From Paraescarpia echinospica (Eukaryota; Annelida; Polychaeta; Sabellida; Siboglinidae), in assembly GCA_020002185.1 (NCBI GenBank), contig CM034533.1, forward strand, positions 69,906,052 through 69,970,051: a DNA stretch of 64,000 nucleotides, written 5' to 3'. Below are positions 36,601-46,490 of this stretch, piece after piece. Each line of letters begins with the position of its first letter. The stretch's first letter is position 1. A model generated the notes under the pieces. The model was not told where the DNA came from. It ran no database searches and saw only the letters and a program-made list of their open reading frames with translations. Made by a program: the position numbers and the translations under genes.

Positions 36601-36622
36601 GCAGTATGTCAAGGAAATCTAA
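33596..36622 (+). CDS. pol: Pol polyprotein with order protease tail-integrase-RT-RNase H
   Basis: A 1,008-codon uninterrupted ORF. Its first 30 residues complete the protease (DVIIGNVTG flap end). Next is integrase: the HHCC zinc domain at about 170-210 (GHLGVKR ... CQSCDIC), the core with IDLIGPL near 240, LNDNGPQFV near 300 and GLVERFNG near 336, and a C-terminal region with VGHQVLVLLP. Only then comes reverse transcriptase (about 590-770), with VRKKDETNRRVVDFRKLN, a FGLVNAGATY and the catalytic YVDDIVV near 743. It ends with RNase H (LRTDASDTG near 885, ERECLAIVW near 928, LQTDHQPL near 953, ADFLSR near 1,000). Integrase upstream of RT is the copia-like order known from Gmr1-like gypsy elements. 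Catalytic motifs look intact. The ATG at 33,596 may not be a natural start; expression would be as a gag-pol fusion. Confidence 0.95.
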   Translation: MFTGETEVLCVDNPICDVIIGNVTGVHANIHGEMESCPDQVDPGKTVDVPCNVAEVQDTKQLDPEDVVAGVVETRNQAIQRNKDRLPLRVPEVEHVNISAEAFRMAQKKDPTLKACFAKVRRPQDEDTQSSHYLVKGDLLYRHFQRREGLEEWNQLVVPSEYRKQILCLGHEAILAGHLGVKRTSDRILRNFFWPGIFGDITRYCQSCDICQITFHKGKVKVAPVELMPLVGVPFEKVAIDLIGPLSPHTDKHHRWVLTLVDCATRYPEAVPLISTTTESVAEALLSIFAWVGFPREILNDNGPQFVSGVMREIARLMSIQQVHSTPYHPMANGLVERFNGTLKKMLVRMCAERPRDWDRYIEPLLFAYRETPQGSTRFSPFELLYGRTVRGPMAILKELWEDDPPDSETRVTYQYVLELRNRIEDTCKMARDHLFSSQVRYKKHFDKKSKERTLEVGHQVLVLLPTDHNKLLMQWKGPYEIVKKVGNNDYQIQVGNALRLFHVNMLKEYVARTEYATAITAILNPEDDLSLEVQPLLEGRVECGKDVSLASGLSKLQVGQIGQLTEEFDEVFSDKPGCTSLAEHSIKLDTTKPIRVKQYPIPYAKVPEVVEEVDKMLKLGVIEHSASPYCSPLLLVRKKDETNRRVVDFRKLNCATTFDAEPMPDPEAIFASLSKDCIFSKLDCSKRYWQININANDREKTPFSTPSGLFQFLRMPFGLVNAGATYSRMMRKLLLGIKGVDNYVDDIVVHTQTVPRQVFTRLREAGVTVKPSKCCFGYPRIDFVGHQIGEGQLMTQEDKVERIRDAPVPRTVTQVRSFLGLTGYYRKFIPNFATVATPLTNLTKKGQPTRVIWSADADRAFTEMKAMMCNAPILKLPDFDRPFVLRTDASDTGVGAVLLQEYEGKYFPVAYASKKLSAAQMAYAVIERECLAIVWALEKFSNYLYGQLFVLQTDHQPLAFLRTARLSNPRLIRWALKLQPYRFRIEAIPGKENVGADFLSRQYVKEI

Positions 36623-37014
36623 GTGGGTATTGTAGCGGACAGACTGAGTTAGCATTGAATGATTAACTAGAAATGTTACTTCATTAACAATGTTTCGTTT
36701 GAGAAAGTAGGGTACGGCATAGCTCGGTTAATCTGTAGGCAGGGTAGGTACTCGTGTATACGACCCTCCCCTCCGGAGCATAATTCTTGTTTGATTGTAT
36801 TACTTATGTAAGAAAGGCCTATTAGTCAGTTGACACTGCCTTGTCTCACTAAGAGTATTTTTTTGTATTTGATGATCTCTAATTTGATAAGTGTTCACGC
36901 TTGAAAGAATAGGTGGGGCGTATAATACGCTAATTAAGTGTGACGAAACAGATCAACATAAGGAAGATATTTGACGCAGATCGGTGCAGATTAAATTCTT
37001 AAAGGCCGGGGTAA
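36623..37014 (+). other. 3' untranslated region and polypurine tract of the gypsy element
   Basis: No env-like ORF lies between pol and the 3' LTR. The last bases before the LTR, AAAGGCCGGGGTAA, are the probable plus-strand primer (a purine run broken by CC). Confidence 0.6.
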
Positions 37015-38575
37015 TGTCACAAAGTGGTTTGTATAGAATGTAATCAGGCTTTAGAACAGTGGTTTTGTATACAAGTATGGTTGATGGGATGGTGCTGCCA
37101 TCTCTGGTATGTATTGTCGCGGAGGTATATGCTGGTGCCTTCTGGCGATTTAAGGCGTGTAACGTTTTAACTGCCGACGAGTCAGATTTAATTAATTTCA
37201 TTTGTAGCGTACACCACTAATTCTACGGTTAGGCATACACAATTTGGTACCTGTAGACATTATTTAACATGACTGGTAATATGGTGACCTGTCAAACTAC
37301 TTATGTTGTGGTTATAAAAAGATTATATTTTGAACTTATAAAAGTTGTTTACAGAAATGTAGGTGTGAAAAACACTAGGGTCACACGGAGCTTATGAATA
37401 GAGTGCGTGTTTTATTGTTTTATTAAAATTATGGATTAATTCATGAGAGTTGGAATGTACGATGAATATTGTGGTATCCGGATCGATACAGGGAATCCAG
37501 TGATATTAATTATGTAAGTAATTCACGTAAGTTAAAGATTGAATGAGCACTTATATACCCATACGTTTAGCTCGCAAAATCTATTTTAAACTCAGCGAGT
37601 TGAATGGATTGCTTCGAAGTGTGAATGGTTTCGGGAGCCAGTTTTTGAAGCGACTTTAATTTGTATTAAGTGTTGTAATTGGTCAGGCTAACTTCCGGTC
37701 GTTAAGTTATATAAGGGCCGGACGGCCATTCGTGGCCAGACGAACATTTGAGCAGAAGAAAGTGTTGCACTCTCGTCTCCAGGAATTGGGCTAAAACGTG
37801 TGTCCGCCCAACGCCTGTAGTAAATACTTCTACGATTTCAACAGTACTGAATAGTTGTGAGACGCTGCACTTCTCACGCGTTGAAGAAGACTGAGCGATA
37901 ACAGACTGCAGTTCCGTTTTGATGTGATCTTCGAATGCAAGGCCACCACCGTTTCGTCTGCTAGCTGTCGTAACACAGACTCCGTGGCAGACCTTCTAGA
38001 CATCGCCGATGTCGTGACATCGTTTCCGTGTTGTCGCCTGGTGATTCGCGTGGGATCGACAAGGCAAATCTACCCTCTACTTGATCGCCCGAGTAGCCTG
38101 CTTTCATCTACGTGAATTCGTTCGCCGAACGCCGAGCGAATTTCGACTTCGTCCTGACATCTCGCCGAACGCGACCGATGCGAACGTTGACATTCACACA
38201 TCACGAGACATTCATTGGTTACAGTTCATAGACTTTACAACGGTGTATACCCGTCTTCATGTAAGTGACCAGCTGTTTAAATTGTCTCCCATGTAATTTC
38301 GTATTTGGATGCATACTCGTCGAGTACAATGTATGGTGTTATAAATATAATGTCATAGCAGAGTAACCGTTGGCCAACTATCACTGAACCGCTTTTGTTT
38401 ATTGTTGATGTATTAAATGGGAATGCCGGTTGGCTTCTCGTACATACATATCTGATGTCACGTTATGTCTCTCGTTCACTCCGAATCCTAGTGCACCTGA
38501 ACCTATAACTTGCTATGTCAAATCGGGTACCGCCAAATTATTAATTTATTAATACTTACACTCGATTTTGTGACA
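37015..38575 (+). repeat. 3' LTR
   Basis: 1,561 bp, collinear with the 5' LTR. Differences are concentrated in the first 450 bp (for example an extra TTTTATTG near 37,412-37,420); the downstream kilobase is almost identical. Confidence 0.95.
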
Positions 38576-38580
38576 ACGTG

Positions 38581-39199
38581 GAACTTTATAAATACGTGCT
38601 TACTTTGTAAATTGTACAATTGCATAAGTACACGTTCACATTTATTAACTATTTATGAATTGAAAGACCATACATTTTGTTTTAACAGTACAGTATATGT
38701 CTTTGAAAGAAAAGGAGATGTAATGTTCAGGCTTGCACTAACTGCGCATGCACGCGATTATCGACAAGCCGTCAATAAACGTATAGAGTTACCACACTGC
38801 CATTACATAGTCGAGTCACGACATGTTACAATCACCTCACATTTTGTGTGTTCGGCTTATGTCAGCGAACTGAGAATTAACCAAATAATGACCACTTTGG
38901 CCAACAGCGCCATTTCCTGTTAAAACGGTGCGGTTATTCACGTCTAGCTGTTTGTTCCTGGCGGTAACTCAATTACGGCTGTTGATTTGTTGAGTGCGGC
39001 AATATTGTCAGACAACACGGACCAATACACAAGTGTATCTATTCTAGCGGGCCAGCAGGCACGAATAAACAGCCAGTGCAAAGGTGGCTCACTTCAAGAC
39101 GTACGTGACAGCCCAATTTCAATTTGCCAACACCAATTACGAGAACCAGGGAGCAATGTCTGGTTTGTTGTAATAGTGTGTTATCAACGTATAAGGGCC
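38581..39199. other. Intergenic DNA downstream of the gypsy element
   Basis: No domain seen in the 137-codon ORF ending at 38,923, whose start is inside the LTR. The duplicated phrase GTGCAAAGGTGGCTCA...CAAGACGTAC near 39,077 recurs as TTGCAAAGGTGGCTCAAGTGC near 39,671, suggesting local repeat fragments. Confidence 0.35.
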
Positions 39200-39700
39200 T
39201 ATTATCTCACTTCATTCATGTCGGTCACTCGGGTCGAACTCTCTTTCCAAACACTAGTCTTCTTCATGTCCTCACGCTGTCCTGTGTTGTTCTTCCATAT
39301 GTTTGCTGCAACGGGATGGTCTTTGATGCAATCATTATTTCATCTTTATGTCTTCAACAGTGTCCAGCAAATATCACCCTTATTTCTTGGATCTTCTGAG
39401 TAATTCCGTTTGCATTTCTATACAAGTGACACGTGTTTTATTCCTGTTAATGTTGAATATGGCTTGCAACATACTTGTAAAACACCCATCTAGTTGCGTT
39501 TTGGGTGTCTTTGGTAGTGTCCGAGACTCGCATCCGTACAGCAGCACAGACTCCACCGTTACAATGAACCGCTGTTGCTTGATCTTGCATGAGAGCATAG
39601 GCCTAGATTTCAAAATAAGTGTTCTTAGTTCGTTTTCATGTTATTGCCTTCCTGATCTGGATATATTTAGTTGCAAAGGTGGCTCAAGTGCCCGACGTAC
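39200..39700 (-). mobile_element. LINE fragment (RT C-terminal region), minus strand
   Basis: The minus strand from about 39,690 reads TWKQLNKLKTIWKS, then VESVLLYGCESRTLPKT at 39,560-39,510 and QLDGCFTSMLQAI. After a frame change comes VIFAGHC near 39,370. This is the conserved post-RT region of a common invertebrate LINE type. It is truncated at both ends and broken by stops. Confidence 0.75.
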
Positions 39701-39719
39701 TTAATATATTCGACCTTCT

Positions 39720-40100
39720 CCTAATGCTATCGTACTATGCAATACTATCGTGTGCAATTTAAAATCATGATGCACGCATATAAATTCCTACATGGACAGG
39801 TTCCAGGATGTGTATCTGATATGCTGAATGTGTACCAACCAAGAAGAACGCTACGATCCATGGATTCAGTGACACTAGAAGTTCCAAGGGCTAGAACAGT
39901 TACTTACGGAGACAGAACATGTCAGTGTTCAGTAGCCAAGTTGTGGAATGCGCTACCGGCTCACATTCGTGAAGCAAAAACATTGAAAACTCTCAAAAGG
40001 CTGTAAAAGCACATTTGCTCCTGGCCCATTTTGTTGCTTAACTCTTTCTAGTCAGTTTTTATTACATTTTAAAACAGTATATATATATATTCATTTTATT
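39720..40100 (+). mobile_element. 3' end of a CR1-like LINE, plus strand
   Basis: A 90-codon segment (to 40,006) begins near a Y.RV.FKIMMHAYKFLHG stretch and proceeds through SDMLNVYQPRRTLRS to CQCSVAKLWNALPAHIRE, the usual C-terminus of CR1/jockey ORF2. A TATATATA and an AATAAAATC region follow. Different family or age from the copy at 17.5-18.4 kb. Confidence 0.75.
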
Positions 40101-40404
40101 AAATAAAATCTTCTAAAATATTTCATTTCTTATCATGCTATCGTTTTTATGCTTTGTTTTTACTGCGCATGATTATTCTATTGACCGTGTACAGCGCTTT
40201 TGAGCAGGTTTTTATGTATGAAAGAACCCTTTATAAATTCGGTATAATAATTGTTCCTCCTCTGATCACAATGTCAATGTTTTCAGGGTGGCAGTAGGCT
40301 ATTAATTCAGGGGATAGAAGGGGTCTCACAATTAGTACGCCTTGTACGAATATACGTAAATGTTGTAAAATGTGAACGAGGGGCCATACGTCACGGTGTT
40401 TGTG

Positions 40405-40448
<44 letters not shown>

Positions 40449-41700
40449 GGTGTGTGTTTGTGTGTGGGTGTTTGACAAAGATGATGCTCAAAGATTATGC
40501 ACAGAGAGCCTACATCTATAACAATTACTATATTATTTGCATATCTGTTTTATTCGATGTTTACACGTAACATAAGGTATGATAAAATATTACGTGCAAC
40601 GGTTTTTCATTGGGATGGTGTTGACATCTACCCATAAACTAACTAAGCGTTTAGTTGAGGCTGTTCTGAGTGATCTTGCAAGCACACTGTGTTGACAGTC
40701 AAACAGCTACCGTCTCATCAACAACTATGATTGTTTGTAGGTGTCTGTGTCGTGCTGGAATGAACTTTCTTATGTTTCATTTCAGTTCAGCAGATCTGAG
40801 ACGGCTGTCCGTGGCTGCTAGTACCAGTGGTGTCATCTGTTGGAACTACAAGCATTTTCCTCTAGCCTTGATTAACCAAGCCCCGTGATGTGGCGCCACT
40901 GTTTGTCGCGCAAAGAAAAACCTGCACCTAGAGACGTGTTGTTGTTGTTGCAGAGAAGGGGGTGGGGTTGGTTGGTGTATAATTGGAAGTGTTTTGTGAG
41001 TCTCAATTAGTTTTTGTGAACCTCACGGGGGTTTAATCAGACATTTTTTGTGAGTCTTAATGCTTAAATTAAGGTGCAGTTGAGAGTTTCTCGATTTGAG
41101 CCGAATCAAATGCTGTAGTCGCAGAAAATGTGTCGCTGCTGCACCGCCTAACTTCAGCTTCTCCACTGTCTCTGCTCAACAAGTGACATCGGAAGACTGG
41201 GTGGTGAAGGGAAGTATGGGGGAGGGCTGTTGAAAATGTTTTGTCACTGCGCAGCCGCAATTTTACCGTCTTCTCGCTATTTCTTGCGCTGCTTCCTATC
41301 TCGTCTCAACTGATGAAATGGGACGCCGGGCGGGGGAGGTCTGTTAAAGAATTGTTTGCCGCTGTGCCATGTCGCTGTATCTTCACTTCAACTTTTCTTC
41401 AGTTTCTCCGCTTGCTTAACTGGCACGACGAACTTTTTTCACCGCCGAGTCCGCAAACTTCACCTTATTTAACAAGATTGCCACGCAGATAATTAACTCT
41501 AGATGGCAGGTGGACAAGGAAGCCTTTTGGCTTATCGAGAGTTCAACCCTTTTTATCTACATGTATACCGTCCTTCTGAGGTGTGTGTCGATTTTATTTT
41601 AAAACATGTTCAAGGCATAGCATGGTGTTGAAGTGTTGTTCTTGGCAGTAGCTCACACGACAGCTGTCTTATTGTTACAAGTTTGACGTACGTATTTCAA
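40101..41700. other. Intergenic DNA with a CGTG microsatellite, no gene recognised
   Basis: Contains (GTGC)n at about 40,405-40,448. The region 41,060-41,490 has two diverged direct copies of a segment ending in TTCTCCxCTxxCT...CAACT, but its ORFs (41,069-41,260 minus, 41,241-41,492 plus) show no domain. Confidence 0.4.
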
Positions 41701-42920
41701 TTCAAGGAACGTTTCAGTATTTCTCAGGTGCGTGTATAGAGGTACAGACATTACTTCGGACGTTTATATTTTCCTTGAAAATTATTACTGGTGCCGAACT
41801 GTTAGAGTTTTCAATCTACATTCGTCTACGCTTGCCTTGAGAACCGATTGCAAACTTGTCAAGCAGAACGCTGTGGTCTATTCTTGGATAACACCGGACC
41901 ACGAACAACTTTTGTGCAACCGCCGATGATACGTAGTGACGCAAGACGCACTTCAGCATTCGAATGTGTCAACAATGACGTCAGTTGCGCGTTATTCTAG
42001 GACACTGTTGTTGTCAACTGCCGCCAATGCAACCAGATATACCAGATCTCCGGTGACCTGCTGTGTGAATCTTCTACTTCACCAACTATGCATTTTCAAG
42101 CGTTCGTCTACGAGACGTAAACACCGTAGCGGTCGTAAAGTCGCAAAACAGATCGGAACAATAATTCACTACGCAAGAGTACCGACGTTGCCACAACCAA
42201 GCCGAAGTGTACGAAATGTATTAACTTTACTATTATATATATATACAGCGCGATCAAGGCATACGAGTAAGCTACGTTAACGCACAATCGTTTCGGAACA
42301 AAACACTCGCCATTGCGGATCATATACTTGAAAACCATCTCTATATGATGGCGATATGCGAAACGTGGTTGAAGCCTTCGAGCGACGCCAGTGTGATTAC
42401 AGACATTGTACCAAATGGATATTCCATCAAGCACACGCCTCGCCCTACAGGCAAAGGGGGCGGTGTCACTATTATCCATAGATCCGAAATCGTCTTACAC
42501 AAACAGGATACCGATGCGTTTCGATCGTTTGAACACATCGAGTGCCGGCTGAAAACACCTGCGTCATCCACGAGAATCGTTGTTATTTACCGCCATCAGT
42601 GAAAAATGGCTTGTCAACAACTGTGTTTTTTGAAGAATGGGACCGTTTCATCGATCAGCATGCCGTACAACCTGGACCTCTGATTATCATGGGAGATTTG
42701 ATCTTTCATATTGACAACGCTGCAAATGTTGATGCACGGCGAATGATCAATTCTGTGAATGCCACACGAATGGTGTTGCATGTTCGCGGGCCAACCTACA
42801 GGAAAGGACATGGGCCTTTCTCACCACTTTGTGGTGTGTTTCAACATAGAAATTGTCCAACATCGCACTGGTTTGATGAAAATCAAATATCGCAAGTTAA
42901 TTCAGATGAAGTTGGAGGTA
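41701..42920 (+). mobile_element. 5' part of a LINE with AP-endonuclease domain
   Basis: From about 42,255 the plus strand reads VSYVNAQSFRNKT, then MMAICETWLKPSSDASVITD and GKGGGVTIIHRS at 42,345-42,480, then a SFEHIECRL. After a frameshift at about 42,600 comes LIIMGDLIFHID at 42,680-42,715 and a HVRGPTYRKGHG. This is the exonuclease-endonuclease-phosphatase fold of L2/CR1-type ORF2 proteins; aspartate/asparagine/histidine motifs are partly preserved (GDLIFH in place of the usual GDFNFH). The RT part is absent: the sequence is cut at about 42,920 by the inverted repeat of the next element. 41,701-42,254 may be its 5' leader. Confidence 0.75.
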
Positions 42921-43285
42921 ACCGTGCGCTAAAGGTCCCACAATTGTTTTTTTTATTTTGTATCTTCAGACTATGGAGAATCAGAATCAGAAGGGTGACA
43001 AGCTGTCACCCTTGGGCGTTTTACAGAAATGGCTGGTTTCTATGGCAACCCTATCTCACTTTTGGGCATAAATGAGAAACACAAATATATGCATTTATTA
43101 GCAAATATGACATATGTTATATTCACTAACGTGTCCAATTCTATGTTTTTCGATGTGGTGAATCCATTGGACATACTATATTGACAATCTATGGTCAAGG
43201 TCAGACGTAACTGTCAGGTTCAAACCAAAAATATGCTACACCAGTTTCATGAAATATTATGAAACGAAGCATAATATGCCACATA
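42921..43285. repeat. Left arm of ~360-bp inverted repeat flanking the PIN-like gene
   Basis: Reverse complement of 53,632-53,995. Shared landmarks are CTAAAGGTCCCACAA at the outer end, GGAGAATCAGAATC, GGGTGACAAG, TGGCTGGTTTCTATGGCAAC and GAAACGAAGC(A/G)TAATATGCC at the inner end. Identity is about 85% by eye. Confidence 0.8.
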
Positions 43286-43582
43286 GTTCGAAAACACAAA
43301 ACACACATACGCACGCACGCACTTACACGTTCGCACGTAGAAACACAGCAAAACTATATTAACATTATATTATAGCAAAACGAAAGTGGCAGGCTATCTC
43401 ACAACGCTATCTCACAACTTGGCATCAATGAGAAAAACGAATATACGCATTACCGACGAACACGAGCATCTAGATCATCTACAGTTGTTGAACGTACACT
43501 TGATGAATGTCAAAATGTCTTCTGGAGCGGGTGCCGCGTCGCTTTTTAGCATCACTGGTCGCAAAGTTGCGTTTACTGCATC
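43286..43582 (-). pseudogene. 3' end of the PIN-like gene, separated by the Polinton insertion
   Basis: Minus-strand codons from 43,582 downward continue the frame that is cut at 50,928. The shared GATGCA (target duplication) is followed by APAPEDILTFIKC and a cysteine series ending near 43,450 (RCSCSS), interrupted by one TGA. An AP..IL..IkC lead into a CxC cluster is what I recall at the C-terminus of this family. Further down (43,388-43,445) is a partial extra copy of the flanking repeat (CTATCTCACAACTTGG). Confidence 0.7.
43577..43582. other. Target site duplication (left), TGCATC
   Basis: Six bases immediately outside the left Polinton terminus. The identical hexamer lies at 50,928-50,933 outside the right terminus. 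A 6-bp duplication is characteristic of Polinton/Maverick integration. Confidence 0.9.
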
Positions 43583-43871
43583 AGTAGTAGATATGTTGCT
43601 CAGACTACCGTCCACTGCATCAAGATCAAAGGACATCAAAGGGTTTTAGGATCAGCCATGCCAAATGGATTCCTACTTATAAAAAAGAAATGATGGATGA
43701 CCTGTCATAAAAATCTACTTATAAAAAATCTCTTATCTTAATTGCTTGCTGACATCTTACTTATAAAAAAAAGTATTAACAAGTTTTGATTAATAGTTTT
43801 TTTTAACCCTTTTTATGATCACACCGGTTTCATGTAAGTGCAGTTCGTGTGTGCTGGCCTCTAGTGACTAG
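43583..43871. repeat. Polinton left terminal inverted repeat
   Basis: 289 bp, starting AGTAGTAGATATGTTGCTCA and ending GGCCTCTAGTGACTA; reverse complement of 50,633-50,927 with scattered substitutions. It is AT-rich in the middle, with repeated CTTATAAAAAA motifs. Confidence 0.95.
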
Positions 43872-43903
43872 ACGCTAAAACATAGTACACAGTAGCGCCT
43901 CTA

Positions 43904-44314
43904 GTGCAAGAATGGGTAGTCAGCAGGAAGAAGGTGCCCCCGCCGGTCGGCTGGGAAGCGTTCGGGGACCGTATGAGGCGGCTGAACGTCCCTATGGAGC
44001 TCGTCGGTAACCCCAGCGTCGAGCGTACATACAGCGCGCGCCGAAGCGAACGGCCAAACCCCGCAATCGCTCTCTTGAACGACCGTGGGTCGCCTATTAA
44101 AGAGGTTGAGAAACACCCGAGCCGCTCACAAGCTAGCATGTTCCCTCGCAGGTCGATAATCGTCGGCCTCGCCGTAGTCGCAGCGGTCTTCGCTACATAT
44201 ATCTGTGTAGTATGTTTTGTAAATCGATCGGACTCGCCGTCGCCATGGTATCCCGACGGCCTCATGTTACACAACGAAAGCGCCGCCCTCAACAACAACA
44301 ACGGGACCGCCTGA
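43904..44314 (+). CDS. Predicted single-pass membrane protein of the Polinton
   Basis: An open frame of about 113-136 codons directly inside the left repeat. The first in-frame ATG is at 43,973; the upstream opening codon is GTG, so the start is uncertain. It has a soluble, arginine-rich N-terminal part. One strong hydrophobic segment (IIVGLAVVAAVFATYICVVC, about residues 85-104 of the longest version) is followed by a short polar tail ending in a run of asparagines. I do not recognise a family. The position before integrase and the membrane segment suggest an element-encoded accessory or envelope-associated protein. Confidence 0.5.
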   Translation: MQEWVVSRKKVPPPVGWEAFGDRMRRLNVPMELVGNPSVERTYSARRSERPNPAIALLNDRGSPIKEVEKHPSRSQASMFPRRSIIVGLAVVAAVFATYICVVCFVNRSDSPSPWYPDGLMLHNESAALNNNNGTA

Positions 44315-44336
44315 AGCGCGCCTAATTATACCCGAA

Positions 44337-45470
44337 ATGGGCGGGCATTTACGGCGGCGTCGACGCGTTGCACCGGGCGACCGTAGTACCCAAGCCGGTC
44401 GTCAAGCAGTGGCTATCGACGCAGGACGCCTATACGCATCACAAGCCGGTCAAACGACGTTTCAAACGACGTTGCGTTATCGTAGGCGGTCGAAACCAGC
44501 AGTGGCAAGCCGATCTCGTCGACGTAGCTAAACTGAAAAAAGCACAACGACGGCATAGCGTTCCTATAGACGGTCATCGATGTCTTTTCGAAACGGGCGT
44601 GGTGCGTCCCGTTGAAGAGTAAAGCCGGTCCGGTCCTCGTTACGGCCTTCGAGAAACTGCTGTCGCAGCAGGAGCGACCGCCGAACGCGCTGCAGACCGA
44701 CAAGGGGACAGAGTTTCTCAACAGACCCTTTCAGAAACTTTTAACGGAACACGGCGTCCACCGTTTCGTGACGCACAACTAGGAGACCAAAGCGAGTGTC
44801 GTGGAGCGATTCAATCGGACGCTGAAGACCCGCGTGTGGAGGTACTTCACGAAGCATCAGACGCTGAGATACGTAAAGCCGTTGCTGAACTTCGTGCGGT
44901 CAAACAACAACGCCTACCATCGAAGCATCGGTAGGACGCCGGCGAGTGTCAACGCCGCGAATCAGGAGAGTGTGTGGCAGCGGCTGTACGGCTGTGGCGG
45001 GGGTCGAGGAAGCAAGCCGAAACTGCGACAGGGAGATCGCGTATGCATCAGCAAGGCGAAGTGTCTGTTCAAGAAAGGGTACATGGCTAACTGGAGCGAA
45101 GAGCTCTTCACTGTCGCCGAAACGCACCCGTCTGACCGTCCCGTCTACCGTTTGAGGGATGATGCCGGAACGCTACTAGACGGCACCAACGAGTAACCGT
45201 CCCGAAGGATAAACTGTATCAAGTGGAGGCCGTTCTGCAGCGTCGGCGACGTAATGGGGGCGGTGCGGAAGTGCTCGTGAAATGGGGGGGATTATCCGGC
45301 TTCCTTCAACAGCTCGATCGACGCCAAGGCGCTCGTGGACTATCAAAGTTAGGCGCGCCTCGGCGACGATGACCGACGAGGCGACAACCGACTGCCGCCG
45401 CCGTATCCGCCCTTGTCGATTCGACCGATGCTATCGACGACGACCGCGATACTCGGGGTGCATGCGATGC
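44337..45470 (+). pseudogene. Polinton integrase (retroviral-type, DDE), broken
   Basis: The sequence starts in one frame (44,368 to about 44,540), with the arginine-rich RRFKRRCVIVGG lead and QWQADLV, which carries the first catalytic aspartate. It then shifts to the next frame. There, VIDVFSK, LQTDKGTEF (second aspartate) and VVERFNRTL (catalytic glutamate) are visible, but TAG codons lie at 44,567-44,569 and 44,780-44,782. From 44,801 the frame is open for 131 codons through YHRSIGRTPASVN and a basic, SH3-like C-terminal part (GDRVCISK). Past a stop at 45,194-45,196 a frame-shifted chromodomain-like tail (VLVKWGG near 45,275) is visible. The enzyme would insert the element with a 6-bp stagger. 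All three catalytic residues are still recognisable, but this copy cannot encode one chain. Confidence 0.9.
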
Positions 45471-45483
45471 CCTAAAGCCTAGA

Positions 45484-45650
45484 TCATCTTCCTGTGTCAG
45501 ATACTCGTCCTGTACACGGTTATCGTAGTCAGTATATACAATTTGACGCGCGGCCAGGGCGACTCAAAACTGTGGACGGCGCTGCTGAGTAGCTGTCTCG
45601 GTTACCTACTACCGAGTCCGTCTATGAGACGCGATGGCATCGTCTGACAT
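45484..45650 (+). CDS. Small hydrophobic ORF between integrase and penton gene
   Basis: About 55 codons without an ATG at the expected place: an ATC follows a TAG at 45,481. A hydrophobic stretch (IIFLCQILVLYTVIVVSIYN) is followed by LWTALLSSCLGYLLP. The frame overlaps the start of the next gene (ATG at 45,634) by 17 bases, the kind of tight packing seen in Polinton structural clusters. Probably a small membrane protein whose start codon has mutated. Family assignment is uncertain. Confidence 0.45.
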
Positions 45651-46488
45651 TTACCTGACACTGCCGAGCAACGCTTCTATGAAGGCGCACCCCAAAAACA
45701 CGTTGGATCTCTACACCACGAATCTGAGGCATCGCTTCGATCTGTCGGGGCAGTGGGAATGCGGGCTGGTGGCGCTACAGTACCCGCATACCTGGTACAA
45801 CGTGAGAGAAGAGGACGCGTATTTCTTCTTGGCGTGCGGGTCGGGGGAGCAGGACGTTTACACCACCTCGGACTGTAGTAAAATTCTCCGGCAGAGCACC
45901 ATCCCTCATGGCTTTTACAACAGCTCCTACGAGTTGATGCACAAAATCAACGAGTCACTGAAGAGACTGAGCACCGATAAAGTCAAGGCGCGCCTGGAGT
46001 TCAGCCCCATCTCTAACCGGATGAAGCTGCGTCTATCGCCGGGCGTCGATTTTAACATACCCCCTCGGAGCCATCTGAAGAAAATACTACGGTTCGAGTC
46101 TAGCCGCATCTCGAGTCTTGCGCTGCCGACGTCCACCGACGTCGTCATCAGCACCATGCCCGCCGCGTAAACCTTCGAGTACAAGGGTGACTACACGGTG
46201 GATATGCAGCGGGGAGTCGACACCATGTACGTGTACACGGACATCGTGGAACTGCGCATCGTCGACGACGTTTTCGCCCCGCTCCTCCGAACCGTCCCCG
46301 TCTACGGTACGAACGGGCTCACTATATCGAATCTTTTCGACCGCGTCCAATACGTGCCTCTCCTTCGGCGCCAAATCGATTCGATCGAGATAGATATAAG
46401 AGACGACATCGGTCAACCGATACCATTCGAACAGGGGAAACTCGTGTCGACGCTTCACGTCAGACGCTGCAAATCCAAACTGTTTTGA
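45634..46488 (+). pseudogene. Penton-like minor capsid protein of the Polinton, one nonsense codon
   Basis: ATG at 45,634 opens 178 codons that end at TAA 46,168-46,170. The same frame continues for another 105 codons to 46,488, so the gene is whole apart from one stop. The N-terminal half has LYTTNLRHRFDLSGQWECGL. The second half has MYVYTDIVELRIVDD, then YVPLLRR, then IDIRDDIGQPIPFEQGK, the conserved end of the Polinton minor capsid (single jelly-roll, vertex) protein. It lies immediately upstream of the basic virion protein and the major capsid gene, as in other members. Role: pentameric vertex of the putative icosahedral particle. Confidence 0.8.
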
Positions 46489-46490
46489 CG

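Larger units (their letters stand above)
29032..38575 (+). mobile_element. Near-complete Ty3/gypsy LTR retrotransposon, Gmr1-like (integrase before RT)
   Basis: A 9.5-kb element bounded by two LTRs that begin TGTCACAAA and end TTTGTGACA. Flanking pentamers ACGTA (29,027-29,031) and ACGTG (38,576-38,580) are a likely 5-bp target duplication with one change. Internal order is primer-binding site, 131-bp repeat array, coiled-coil leader and gag with zinc knuckle and protease, then a pol ORF with integrase, reverse transcriptase and RNase H. LTRs differ by roughly 2-3% by eye plus an 8-bp indel, so the insertion is fairly young. Nonsense codons in gag and the gag/pol junction make this copy probably inactive. 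Confidence 0.95.

Noticed and set aside
36623..37014. Envelope gene of the gypsy element
   Set aside because: Only 390 bp without a significant ORF between pol and the 3' LTR.
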